This document shows, piece by piece, positions 41,085 through 52,332 of a DNA stretch of 63,823 nucleotides. The DNA is taken from positions 1 through 63,823 of the forward strand of contig CAKJVC010000023.1 in the NCBI GenBank assembly GCA_918026815.1. Reading direction: 5' to 3'. Both the position numbers and the translations under genes were made by a program. Under the pieces are notes generated by a model. That model was given only the letters and a program-made list of their open reading frames with translations. It was not told where the DNA came from and ran no database searches. Position 1 is the first letter of the stretch; the number at the start of each line of letters is the position of its first letter. The DNA comes from Chalara sp. BL73 (lineage: Eukaryota > Ascomycota > Leotiomycetes > Helotiales).

Positions 41085-42906
41085 TTGCTTTCGTCATGAG
41101 AAAACCAGAGGCAGTGTTATTGCGGAAGATACCATTTGTTGACAGTCGTTACTAAGCCCGGGCTCAGGGCAGATATGTGCTGCAAAAAATTGTTTCGTTT
41201 AGTGTGTTTCCAAAGTTCTGAATTTACAATTGTGACTTTCTCAAGTGAAAACACTACATTCGAATGTGCCATTATTCAACAAGCTCGTCGAAAACACCGT
41301 GTCGCCTGTGATATAGAGAAGAATGCTAAAGCTTTAAACCGAGCTTTAAGCGACAAGAATCGTGAGATCCAAATGAACCACACAACTGATGAGCAGCTTG
41401 GCCCGGACCCTTTGCTCTCGAGATCGACACTGCGGCATACGCTCGAGGTTATTACAGGACTGCGGCAAATCGATTTGCAGATAACGCCTGCCAAAACGTT
41501 CAGGGCACCCTTTTTCGGAAAGTAAAGGATCAGATTCCACATATCCCGAAGACGCCATGGGTCTAAATACCAGAGACTGCGAAATGAGATGCGGACTGCT
41601 TATGATCGAGAACCATGGGGAGGCTGCTGTACGTTCTTGGCTCCAGGAGGAGAGGGCCAAACTCACTCAGATCGCAGCTTGCCTTGAACAGTATGTGGAA
41701 GAGTTCACTTTTGAGCCCGATCCTGAGGCGGAAGACGTCAGGAGAGACGAGCATGAGAACGAGCACCATTCCAACGCTCTTTGAGTGTAGTCAGAGGACA
41801 CCAATCATCCCGTCGTGAGATAGCTCATTAGAAGATTCCCGATGTTTATTTCATAATTTAGGATCTTTGGTTAGGACAATTGGCTTCCCGGCTGTTTGAG
41901 AAGAAATTTTGCCTGTGTTCCGCGGCCGTGGTGTTCAGAAACTCCACCAGGCCACGCGGAAGGTATCATGTCGCTTTTTGTGCCCTCTTTCTAAGCTGCT
42001 GCCTCCTCATCTACCTCCTTGAGTAGCAGCTCTAGAATATACTGGCTTTCTGGGCAAATAACTGAATAGACATTGAATTTGAAAACACTCATGAGGACAG
42101 GTTCAATTTCCCTTGCGGATTATTTATATTTAAGCAATAAGATCAAAGTTAGGATGAGAACCATACCGAATTGATTTACTCTCTGTGGTATCTGAGGAGC
42201 ATATTCTGCTCTTTTTTTCTTAATTATATTTAATCTTGAATTCTAACTCCGTCTGGCTTACACAATCTGAAAAACTCGGCCCAAGACTCGATTATTTTTT
42301 ACAAGAGTCTAATAGTGGAATTCTGTATATAGAGTTCTGCCACTTTGGTTTGATTATGCTAATAATTTACTCTAGAATGGTTGCTCGGATATCAGCAGGC
42401 GGGATCAATATCTTTGGGGGGGACGGCCATTAGGTCCTCACTGACTTTGAGTCCGACCCAACTGTGACAGGTCATCTATTGAGATGAGTCACCATTTCCG
42501 GACCCATATATGGAGATCCCATTTTCCGGGATCACCAGCTCATGTAGGTCATCCATTTTAGACCTGTGAGAACTCATCATATACACACTGATATTAAGAC
42601 CCGTTTCTCAGACTCATCGACTGGGAGGTCATCCATTTTCAGACTTATCGGCTAGTGGAGATTACCGCGTCCGCACTGACATTCACTGACATTTAAGGGT
42701 AAGTTACCCTGTCCGCACAATCACGTCCGCTACGGAGACATCGTTGCCCCATTTTAAAGTCATCACTGGTCTCCGAGTTTCGCACGTGGTCAGCACGAGT
42801 ATTGCACATGGTCACACTCCAATGCTGAGGTGCGGACCTTTAGATCGATTAATCTGCACCGGATATGCAGGTCATCAAGAAATTGATTCAGGCGCACCAA
42901 ATTTAA
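41085..42906. other. No firmly supported gene; short ORFs and repeat
   Basis: Frames at 41136..41525 and 41557..41784 (QARRKHRVACDIEKNAKAL; LQEERAKLTQIAACLEQYV) look protein-like but show no start context, splice link or family. About 42450..42860 is the inverted dispersed repeat. Nothing else is seen. Confidence 0.3.
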
Positions 42907-43017
42907 ATGATCCGGGCTATTAAGACATATAAGATTGGTGACCGGCTTGGTTTTGCAGTTATTGATAATGCTGGTGATAATGACACTGCTTTAGTTTCAG
43001 TTCAAGCGTACTTTCAG
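42907..43017 (+). pseudogene. hAT transposase fragment
   Basis: A short frame reads AIKTYKIGDRLGFAVIDNAG followed by DNDTALVSVQAYF, the conserved 'IGDRLGY...DNAssNDT' block of fungal hAT transposases. Only about 37 residues remain and no ends are visible. Confidence 0.5.
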
Positions 43018-43617
43018 GGCAAAAATGTCACATGGTCGGGTCCTGCTCATAGAGGCCACTTACCCCTGGTCATGTTTGTTATGCCATTACTCACATTGCA
43101 ATTTTCATGATTTAGTTTTTGCTTGATTGACTACAGTCGCGCCAATATGTAGCTAGATTACACATTTGAGTGCGGAAGAGCTCGCTCTGAGGTCGGGTTC
43201 TATTGATTCAGGGAGTTCACAAAGTATGCAATGAACGATTGATTGATCTCTGAAGTTTCTACATACAGGAAGCAAGCTCCTCTTATATGCAAGAGGAGTG
43301 CGTAAGTCATTACGAATGATGACGACCCAGCTCTTAGGAGCCGCGTAAGGAGAGTAAGTGGCAAACTATAGTTCCTGATTCGACAGGTTCCTTCTTGGAG
43401 CCTTGAAAAATCAGGAATCATTGCTGCCTGGCAATAAGTTTTACATTAAACACTTAATTATCCGCCTAGCACCGCACATTGTATCAACATCCATTTCCCA
43501 CTTTACAAACCAACTCTAAAAATAAAATACAAGTAAACAGCACTGCCAAGACGCCTCTCTCCCGTTTATGAACAGATGTAAATCATGAGAGATCTTTGAG
43601 AGGAAACTTGTCCCGCC

Positions 43618-45577
43618 TTATACTCCAGAGTCTTCCTCGACAACACCATTAGCAGTAGCATAGCTTACCCAAGCAGCACAAGTGGAGTTCAGCCTGTCGT
43701 AATCCGTTATTGCGGAAATCTCACCGTATCGTTCGATAAGCTGCAGCGCGAAACCCAAAGATGTGTGCCAGCCAATGTGGCAATGTAAAAGCCAGGCACC
43801 TGGGTTGTCTGTGTAGAAGGCAATAACAACGTAGCCGGCGCCGGGTAGCTGGGTGACATCACGACGAGGAGGATTGGTCAATTGAAGTGTCGGATTACTG
43901 CTGGCGTACGTACCAGTGCCTTGGGCGAGAATGTAGAAGTCGTGGCCATGAAGATGGATGGGATGCGCAACAGTGTTAGTTGTCTCGATGATGAAGTAGA
44001 CCCACTCATTTGCTGTTGCAAGCTTAATAACATGATCATTATCGTCGAAAGTTGTTGTGTTCTCGTATACTTGGAGAAGGGTAGGATTTGCCCATTCAAC
44101 TTCGAATGATATAGCAGACATAAACCATTTGAAAATGTTATCGCTTTGTCCAACAGTAATAGCAGAGTCTTCTAACAGCGTTCCATCCGATGCATCAAGG
44201 GCCAGATATGGCACCAAATTCGACATGAGTTCGTCATCACAGTCGTCGGTGTACGTCCATGCCGAGGTGGTTGGATCGGAAGTGCTAGCCGAGTCATATC
44301 GAACTATGCCCTTGATATCATCCGCATTATCGTTATCACTACAAGATGTCTGCGGGATTGCTCTCATCCCTAGGTAAGTCAGTGCGTTGTATATATGTTA
44401 AATTACGATTGACCTTACAGTAGTCAGCTGTGGCTTGGTCTGCAGTGACGAGGACGTCATATCTCTGACCCATGCCGATAGATACAGATTCGGTGACATA
44501 AGGGACAATTGGAACAAAGTCCATAGCGATAACAGTGAGGTTGTGATTATCAATCATGAATTTGAACACTGAATCAATTGCGCCATTAATTAGTCGAAGG
44601 CGGTATGTCTGGCCAGCGGTGAAGGCGGTTTCGAACCGGGAACCAGCATCTTCGTATGTATTGGTGCCATTAATGAGGGCATTGTCGAGAGTAACGGGTC
44701 CACTAGTTGTGACACTCGCGTATAATGAGTCTACAGTTTCGTGTGTCCAGTCATTAAGGAAGAGACTTCCGAGATCGACATCATAGTTGGCGGTTGCAGG
44801 GCCATTAATAATGATTCCACCAAGAACACCCTCCCATGCTATAAATGCGTAAGCACCTTACAAGATCAAAAAGTATAATTAAAGGCGTACCTTGAAGAGC
44901 AAAGTGGGAATGGTACCAACTCGACCCTATCTTAGTATTAGCAGCAGGTTTACCAAGCATGCAGTTAAACTGCTGTTTTGTTAGTTGGTACGTAAGAAGG
45001 CCATACCATATTGAGTAGCTCTCCATGTGTATGTGATAGACTCTCCAGGAGCAACAGGGCACTGAGTTATGGATGGAACGCCATCCATTTCATTTGTATA
45101 GTTCTGACGAATACCATGGAAGTGAAGGCCTGTGCCGTTATTCTCGAGGCCATTGTAGAGATGAACAACTACGACGTTTCGACATCAGCAAGTCATTCTC
45201 TTTTATAACAGAAGTGCAAACTCACCAACGTTGTCTCCCCAATCAGCAATAATGGTAGGCCCAGGAAATGTCCCATTGACTAAAAGGACGTTTCTTTCGA
45301 TGCCATCCGGTGCAGCAGTTGTATTGGTCAGCTCGAGCCATATCTGTCAATATTAGCTAGACCCAAGAGATATATTGAAGCTACTCACCTCTCGTGTAAC
45401 TCCGGTATCTGGCACTTCATCATAGTAATTCGTACTAATATCGAAACTATCACTCCAGCAAGTTCGATCGGTTGCGGAGTTTGTGCAACGCTTAGAAAGC
45501 GAAGAGCTAGGAGCAGCCTCGACCTCTTTGCTCAAGAGAGCCAAACTGGCAACCAGAAGTAAAGTAAAAGGATGCAT
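43618..45577 (-). CDS. Laccase (multicopper oxidase)
   Basis: Six exons, 45577..45389, 45343..45226, 45168..45007, 44926..44891, 44838..44419 and 44369..43618, give 558 residues with every phase matching. Signal peptide MHPFTLLLVASLALLSKEVEA. All four copper-binding signatures are present: HFHGIRQ, SWYHSHFALQ (assembled over the 36-nt exon 4), HPIHLHGHDF and HCHIGWHTSLGF. The protein ends EEDSGV, the C-terminal plug typical of ascomycete laccases. It is secreted and oxidises phenols with O2, with roles in lignin, melanin or detoxification. It lies 2.5 kb from the pectin methylesterase on the opposite strand. No damage seen. Confidence 0.95.
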
Positions 45578-46228
45578 GATGGCAAGTGTAGGTTTCTGGA
45601 TACGACAAACGAAGGGCTATTATTGAAATAAGTTTGATGTAGAATGAGTGAAGATCAAAGTGATGATGGATAAAATCTCCAAGGCAGGTTTTAAAGGATG
45701 TATATATTTCTCCAAAAAAGGCCCTGCTCATTCTATTTCTACTTGATCTTTTCTTTACTCTCCAGGATGCCTCAACGCCGAAGAAATGCCCCTGGAGTTC
45801 GGATCTGCCGTCTTGTGGAGATACATGACATCTACCCCTCGAGTAGAGGAATGTTTTAAGCAGCTGCGCACTCAGAAAGGACGCGCCATAGTATGAAAGA
45901 ATATGAGAGTAGCGCATGAAGTGACGGAGCTCTCCTTGGTGCGAGTCCGATGCGGTTCCATTAGGGGTCATGTTCTAGGGCTTAATGAATTTATCGTCTA
46001 ATCATAGCATGTAACAGCCTGGTCGCCTACATACATCCTTAGCATATTATTGGTTAACAAAGCTGTTTGATGTCGTGTACAGTAAAGTACTAGAGCATGT
46101 GCTCTGACCAACATCGCATTAGGGACTGATATGAATATTGCGGATTAGGAATAATCATCTCATGATACCTATTTATAGGGGCCACTCGAGTACGGAAAGT
46201 CGTTCGTACTTACTTCTACAACCCAGTA

Positions 46229-46334
46229 CAAAAGGGTGTTTCAGAATATTAGTGGTAGCCGGTTAAGGAAACTGGTGGGGGTACATTTAGGCATCGGCAA
46301 GGATGGTGGTAATCTTTCCTGAAACCCCCTTTTG
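46229..46334. mobile_element. 106-bp hairpin MITE, TA-flanked
   Basis: Arms CAAAAGGGTGTTTCAG and CTGAAACCCCCTTTTG (one mismatch) with TA outside each. No ORF. Typical size and ends for a Tc1/mariner-derived MITE. Confidence 0.65.
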
Positions 46335-46726
46335 TACTTCACTCGGCGGAGCCAAGAAAGGTTGATTCGGGACATCCTTAACTGTGGCAAAAAAGCATTT
46401 AAAAAACCAGTGCATTGATTATTCAAACACGGCAGTAGGATGCTGGTCAAAAAAAAAAAAATTAGGGTGGCAGACAAGTGTACACGGCAATTTCGTGTGA
46501 ATACGTCGGTGGTAACGTGTCAGTATACTCCCGCATCATCAGAACTACGCGTCGAGGAATCTATTCTAGGACACCCAAATCTTCCAAGAGCTCTTCTCCT
46601 CTTAAAGATGTTCATTACCTTTACGATTTTCTGCTCCGCACAGTCGTACTCTTCTTCCTTCACCTCTGAATTCCCTCTTCAGCTACTTTTTGCTCCTCTA
46701 TACTTCAAGCTTTCGAAAGTGGAAAT

Positions 46727-47534
46727 ATGGTGTCCCTCACTCTCATCGCCGCTCTATCCCTTTCCCTCTCTTCTCTCTCCATGGCGAGGTCTTCTCCTAT
46801 CAGAGCTCGCCAGTCCACCGACACCATCAGCACCACCCTTTACGCTTATGGGACAAACGTCAGCGGAGCTGCTATCTTCTATGGTGACGGTAAGCCACAT
46901 ACTACAATCTTCTACACTTCCCTGGTCTCATCTTGTCGATGGACCGTTCTCAATGTAGCTCGTTGTCGTTTGTGTTGGACATGTGTTCGGCAATAAGCTT
47001 ACTGACAATCTCCCGACAAAAAATAGGCCTCGCATACATCGGCTCTTCTATCCCCTCTGGTGTTAGCATTGCTTCGAATATTACTTGTAAGTCCTTCTAC
47101 TCATTTACTGGACTGCTATATCTACGGTTCAATCCATGCATTATTTAAATCACAATCGATAATGAGGGTATCTTATAGTCAATGCGTTATCTGACACCAC
47201 AACCCCATGGACCGTCACTGCAAACACCACCAGCACAGACTCCACAAACATGACTCTCACCGGTACAAATGCTTTGTATATAATCACCACAGCTGGCTCA
47301 TACGCTCAAGTCGGCTTCTCTAACGGAACACTACCTGATGGGGCCGTCACATCCGGCTTTACGTTCTTCGGCAAAAATGTCGCATATGCGGCAAGCGAAA
47401 GCGATTATGAGATGCAATTTTGGGCCCAAAAGACAGATACCGAGTATGTCTGGGCCTTGATGTGGAATGAGGATGGTACTAGCGAATCGGACAGTGTGCC
47501 TGTCACCATTAAAACGACACCGCCAACCAACTGA
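46727..47534 (+). CDS. Small secreted protein of unknown function
   Basis: Exons 46727..46889, 47027..47086 and 47179..47534 join to 192 residues with good GT/AG sites (GTAAGC, GTAAGT). The signal peptide MVSLTLIAALSLSLSSLSMA is followed by RSSPIRAR, possibly a Kex2-type site. The mature part is Thr/Ser-rich with no cysteines, several N-glycosylation sites (NVS, NIT, NTT, NMT, NGT) and aromatic residues near the C-terminus (MQFWAQKTDTEYVWALMW). I recall similar proteins as fungal secreted hypotheticals; no catalytic motif is visible. Confidence 0.75.
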
Positions 47535-50257
47535 AAGTGAGAATGAGGAAATGCGGAAAAGGGTTAGGGCTAGTGCTGCTTTCGGAGCTGTTGGTTAGAA
47601 AAGGATAAAAATTTGTGAAGGAATAGGAATTAGGCAAACTTTCATGATGTTTCGGCTCTTATTGCCATGCTGATTTGTAGTTGCGACAACTCTAAGAAAG
47701 CCAGGAACTCAAATGCCTATACTTCCAGACTCTCTACATCGAATGACACCGACGAGGTGCAATGCAAATGGAGGTCTTACTGCATTACAGTCAAACATTC
47801 CGCTGCTTTGAAGTTTTCTGCAAGGTTTTGCGCGCAGGAAAGATAATCTAGAAGCGAGGTGGTCGCATGTGGGGTAGCCTCTGGTAATACTTCTACGGAA
47901 ATCTGTCTCAATGAAGGAAATATAAACGAAAATTTACTGCAGTATTGACAAAAAATGAGTAGTTGCTGACCTAATGTATTAACAGTGAGTCTGCTACATC
48001 TATTCGCCACACCGATCATGAAAGATATCTAGCAAAGCGTAGAAGAGCGAAGATAATAGCCAACTTCGACATGAAGGTGGCCATGGGTGATATCCCAAGC
48101 TACGTAGGCGGCTATAGTCTTCGTATTTGTTGCTATGGGGATGTACGGGTATGTGGTGAATTTGTAAGAGCGACATGGAGCAACTGATCTTGCTGCAAAG
48201 GGTCCTTTGTACTGATTCCTGCCCTAGCAAGGCTGTTCCTATGCAAGTGATGCTTATGCAAACGAGGACGTCTGGCCAAGACAGGCTACTAGAGATAATC
48301 AAGGCTCTTCCGTGTTTCACGGAAGAGTTTGTCTTACGTATTGCACCGGTGGCAATGCCGCATTTGAAGTCAGTGGGAGGTAAATTAGTGTAGTCAATCT
48401 TGCAAGGATTAAACGCTTTATTGAATGGCTTTAACAACCTTTACCACCCGTTTAATGTTGTCCACAGGTTAGTGCAAGGCAGCTCCAACAACCCCTTGTT
48501 GAATGCAGCTGAAGGTCTTCTCCTCTGCGCATCTCCCTTAGCCTTCCATGGTCGAGAGATGGTGTTGTGATTAGCGAAGCTTACTCCTCCAGTACAGCTG
48601 ATATATCGGTGATAGCGAGAAATCCATAACGGATCGGGACCACCTCCCATGCGACCAGTAGTTTCCAACCCCTGACCCAGGTAGTTAAACAACCCCACAC
48701 GGTGGAGCGCCTACCTACACCACCACCACTACGATAGCAAAACTACTAGCCCCTTTTGTCGCTCCCAAGGTAAGTCTTAGTTTACTGCGGGGAAGCGACA
48801 CAGGGAAAGAGCCAAGTTGTGCGTAGTTACTTGAACTTGCGTCATCGTCCTCGTCCTCACACCCAAACTCGCTCGCTCCTATGCGCCAAAGCAGGTATCA
48901 CCTCCTTCCCTTGCTAAACACAACAGGGGTCTTAGCTCACGGTACAAATTTAATAACAACATACCACTCAGCGTCATCGACCATTCCAAACCGCGAAAAA
49001 CGGGCAACCTCACGACAAGTCGACCATTTCGCAATCCTGCAAGGTCTGATGCGTCGTATCAAATAACCTGTAGCCTCCAACGCTGATGTCCGCACTACAA
49101 ATATTTCTACCGACACGGCACAACCCCCGTCTATATCAACGACTATGGCCACAACACAGGGGCAGATTATGGCTATCAGCCACTACGTAACGCCACGACA
49201 ACAACGAGCCGACGCGAATGCGAATACGAGCCAGAACCAGGAGAAGAGCAAGGATGTTTATAGGTATGTGTACTCTGCGCGCGCATGCTGCTCACAAGAT
49301 CTGACAGTTCCCTTATCAATCGGTTAGAAAGTGAGCTTTGGATGCTGGCCAGGTTACCGAGATTCTTCCGCTAAATGCATCAAAATTCGATCTAGTCCCA
49401 GAAACGAATGCGTCAGCAAAGGGTCCCGCAGTTGCGCAAGCTGCAATAGGACTAATATCTTCCCACCTCTCAGCTCAATAGGTTCAACAATGTCAACGAC
49501 TCGCTTGACGCTAATTGTTCGCCCACCCGCAACACCCAAGAATCGAACGAGGCTATGAAAGCACGGGCGCAGTGCACGTTCGGCGGGTCTTCAGATCCTA
49601 AGCCTCCTTGCTCAGGTACAGCAGACACCTGCGGTAGCGGATTTACCATGCTTTATTACCTTATTTTGCGTTCTCCGACGATGGCGCTAGGCCATCCCAT
49701 ATATGGTAGTCATATCATGCGGTATTAATTATTTAGAGGCGGCCAGTTCTGGGCCAGCTACGTGTGCTACCCATTGGCGCAGCTCATTTCAAAAGTATGA
49801 GTTGGTTTTACGGTCAAAGAAATGGTTTTGCGGTGACCAGGCCAAAAATGCCTTTTATCCAACTTTATACAGTAAGTTTAAGATAGTAGATGTAAGTTAT
49901 GTGGTTAATCAAGGGGTTTCGAACGTCCAGTACCGCAAAGTAGGCAGCCACAAAAGTCCCCATTTATTTGCACCCTCACTGCCCAAAACGCCCAACACAT
50001 CGCCCACAGTCTGGTGGGCTTGCAGTATTTTTTCATTCATATCAACAAGGCTGACCCCACCCCCCTAATGCCAAATAACAAATGTAACGCCGACCGTCAT
50101 AGTTCCTCGCTCTAAGTACTTCTAAGTACTTCAAATGCGTGTCTTTCCTGCTCGCTTTATGATCGGATATGTTAGGTTGTCGCCGTGCCCAGATTATATG
50201 CCGCTATGTGTAATATATAACAGAATCAAAAAGGTATTATGTACGTCGCGAAGGTGA
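47535..50257. other. No supported gene in about 2.7 kb
   Basis: Many short frames on both strands, none with consistent composition, splice links or motifs. A frame at 48890.. (MRQSRYHLLPLLNTTGVLA) starts like a weak signal peptide and may be a relic. Confidence 0.35.
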
Positions 50258-51912
50258 TTACAGGTGTTCCCAGGAGATCTCGTAGAACGGGAGGGAGGGC
50301 CCAGTCCATTTTTCGCCGTAGGGATTTGCACGGCCTGCCGAGAAGAACCCGTCTTGGGCACGCTGAATGACGTTGAGCCAAGATGACGGCTCAGGGGTTT
50401 TTAACCACTACTATACGAATTAGCTTTTAAGGGCATTCTAAATAGCAATGTGAACATACCTGGTTGTGAACGTGGTAGGTCCATGCCCCTTTGAAGAAGT
50501 TCTCCATCGTCCTGTTTGTCGGTGGATAGCGATCCTCCTCAATCTCGTACTCCGCCTTGCTCAATGCATCGCGGTCACATGTCACCGGCGTATTTAAACG
50601 CACAGCTCTTGATTTTGCCTCTGGGCCGTCCCTGACTTCCCAAAAATGGCCACGACCCGTCGATTTAGCTAGCTTCAGCTGCTGTCCCCTGAAGGCTTCC
50701 CACTCGTCCTTAAGGGAGAATGCTTTCGAGCTCCCCTTAAAAAACTGTCCGTAGTCATGCACACAAGGTACGAAATTCCTGTGATCCTTGACTGCCATGA
50801 CACTAATGACCCTGGGGTGGAAATTCAGGCCCATGCGGACTCCTCCTCGAAGAAGGTAAGACGAGAGTGAGAAATTTGCTGTCAAAGACATGATTGCAGT
50901 ATTGTAATCTCCAGGACTTGGATGTGCTCCCCATCTCTCTGCAAAATTATATTCTTCTCCAATGAGCAAGGGCCGCATGTCTCTCAGCATGATTACGTCC
51001 ATATCGAAGTATGCACCGCCATATTGGTGTAATACAACAAAGCGTACAGCATCGGAAACGGCGACGGGTAGGAACGTTTTCTGTTTCTCAGAAAGAACCA
51101 ACCACTCTTGATCTTGTGTATCCCGAATAAGCCCATCGCCTACCGCGTACTCTCCCTTTGAGTTTGGCTTTCCTGGCGTCTTGTAGTATCCAACCCCATC
51201 TGTGTTGTCACCTTTTGGTAGAGGAATTCGAGACGGGAATTTCCAGACCATGATGGTGATGTCTCTCCGCTCAACGAATGGCAGGAACTTCTTGAACAAA
51301 GGATCGGTATTCAGCATTTTCTCCTTGGCTTTCGGATCTCGGTCTCCGTCCAACCAGAGGAACAATCGCACGCATGGGATGTTCTGGGTGTGAAAATGGC
51401 TCTCGACGAACAATTCTACTCTCCATGTCGCAGGACCACTCCAGTAGACATGATAGGGCACAATTGGGCCATTACATTGCCCGATTGAGTCTTTTGTAGG
51501 AGCTTTCCATTCAGGATATTCTGCGAGGGTGTTGTCATGACCGTCCGAGTTCAAGTACGCCGCTAGCTTTGGAGGCTGTTCGCTCGCTCGCTCACCCCTG
51601 GAAGGCAGGTAATAACATTCCTTTTCGCCATCCGCCATGTAAATCATACAGCCCTGCACATTGGGCATCTTCTCAATATTCTCATATGAACCTCTGTATT
51701 TATTAGGGAATAAGAGCGCTGAGAGGGTACCATTCCGAAGGTAAGAAGGATGAATGCGCAGTGGAATCTTGACAGTCGCGGCCTTTGTCAAGCGCGTAAT
51801 GAATAAGGCGGAAGTGGATCATAAGCCCTACGTGTTGGGTTTCAGAAGATGGGCCCATAAGTAAAGCCGGTAAATGTGCAAGTTTTAATTTGAAATTCAT
51901 GCTGAATGCCAT
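50258..51912 (-). CDS. GT32-type glycosyltransferase (DXD sugar-binding family)
   Basis: Exons 51912..51832, 51782..50460 and 50407..50258 give 517 residues, all phase 0 (introns GTAGGG...AAAG, 49 bp, and GTATGT...GTAG, 52 bp). The core holds the DXD motif in HQYGGAYFDMDVIMLRDMRPL, with upstream WSGPATWRVELFVESHFH and downstream NYNTAIMSL-type sequence (GDYNTAIMSLTANFSL). The C-terminal exon continues QWLKTPEPSSWLNVIQRAQ to WEHL. It is probably a Golgi enzyme transferring a hexose from a nucleotide sugar onto a glycan. The N-terminus is short and only mildly hydrophobic, so the first exon is the least certain part. Confidence 0.8.
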
Positions 51913-52058
51913 CTCACCTTCATTTACCGAATCCAAGGCAGCGTGAAAGATGGACAATCAGTACGAAATCCTCCGTTGGCCTCTTGAACGCTTACCTTTG
52001 AGCACGGACCATCATGTTTGTGTCTCAGCTCAACCTCCTCGCCACTCGGCGAGTGATA

Positions 52059-52311
52059 CACGACCTCCCCCCCCCTTGTTGTTCTCCAGTTTTCTTATGA
52101 TTTCGCGAAATGTCATGTGATCTTTTTTAAAAACAAGTTACAATTTTAACTACTGAGTAAATAAAGTCTATGGTTAGGGTTAGTGGTTAGGGTTTGGGTT
52201 AGTTTCGGGGGGTTTGGGGGGTGTCTGACCCCCCATATTAGTATATATTATAGCAAAAGTTGAAGTTGAAGTTGGAAGTTGAAGAACGACAAGGGGGGGG
52301 GGGAGGTCGTG
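52059..52311. mobile_element. 253-bp MITE with telomere-like repeats inside
   Basis: Inverted ends CACGACCTCCCCCCC and GGGGGGAGGTCGTG (about 29 bp matched including TTGT(T/C)GTTCT) with TA on both sides. The interior at about 52172..52204 carries TTAGGG-type units (GGTTAGGGTTAGTGG, TTAGGGTTTGGGTTAG) and a GAAGTT repeat near 52262-52284. No ORF. Confidence 0.65.
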
Positions 52312-52332
52312 TAGTAAGCAGGGGGGAGGTCG

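Noticed and set aside
45507..45971. 154-codon minus frame overlapping the laccase start
   Set aside because: It overlaps exon 1 in another frame, has no motif, and covers the promoter.
46012..46230. Possible LTR start TGTAACAG at 46012
   Set aside because: No matching end with a 5-bp duplication was found.
12000..47600. A Starship-type giant element or a biosynthetic gene cluster
   Set aside because: No DUF3435 tyrosine recombinase and no polyketide synthase, peptide synthetase or terpene synthase frames were seen.
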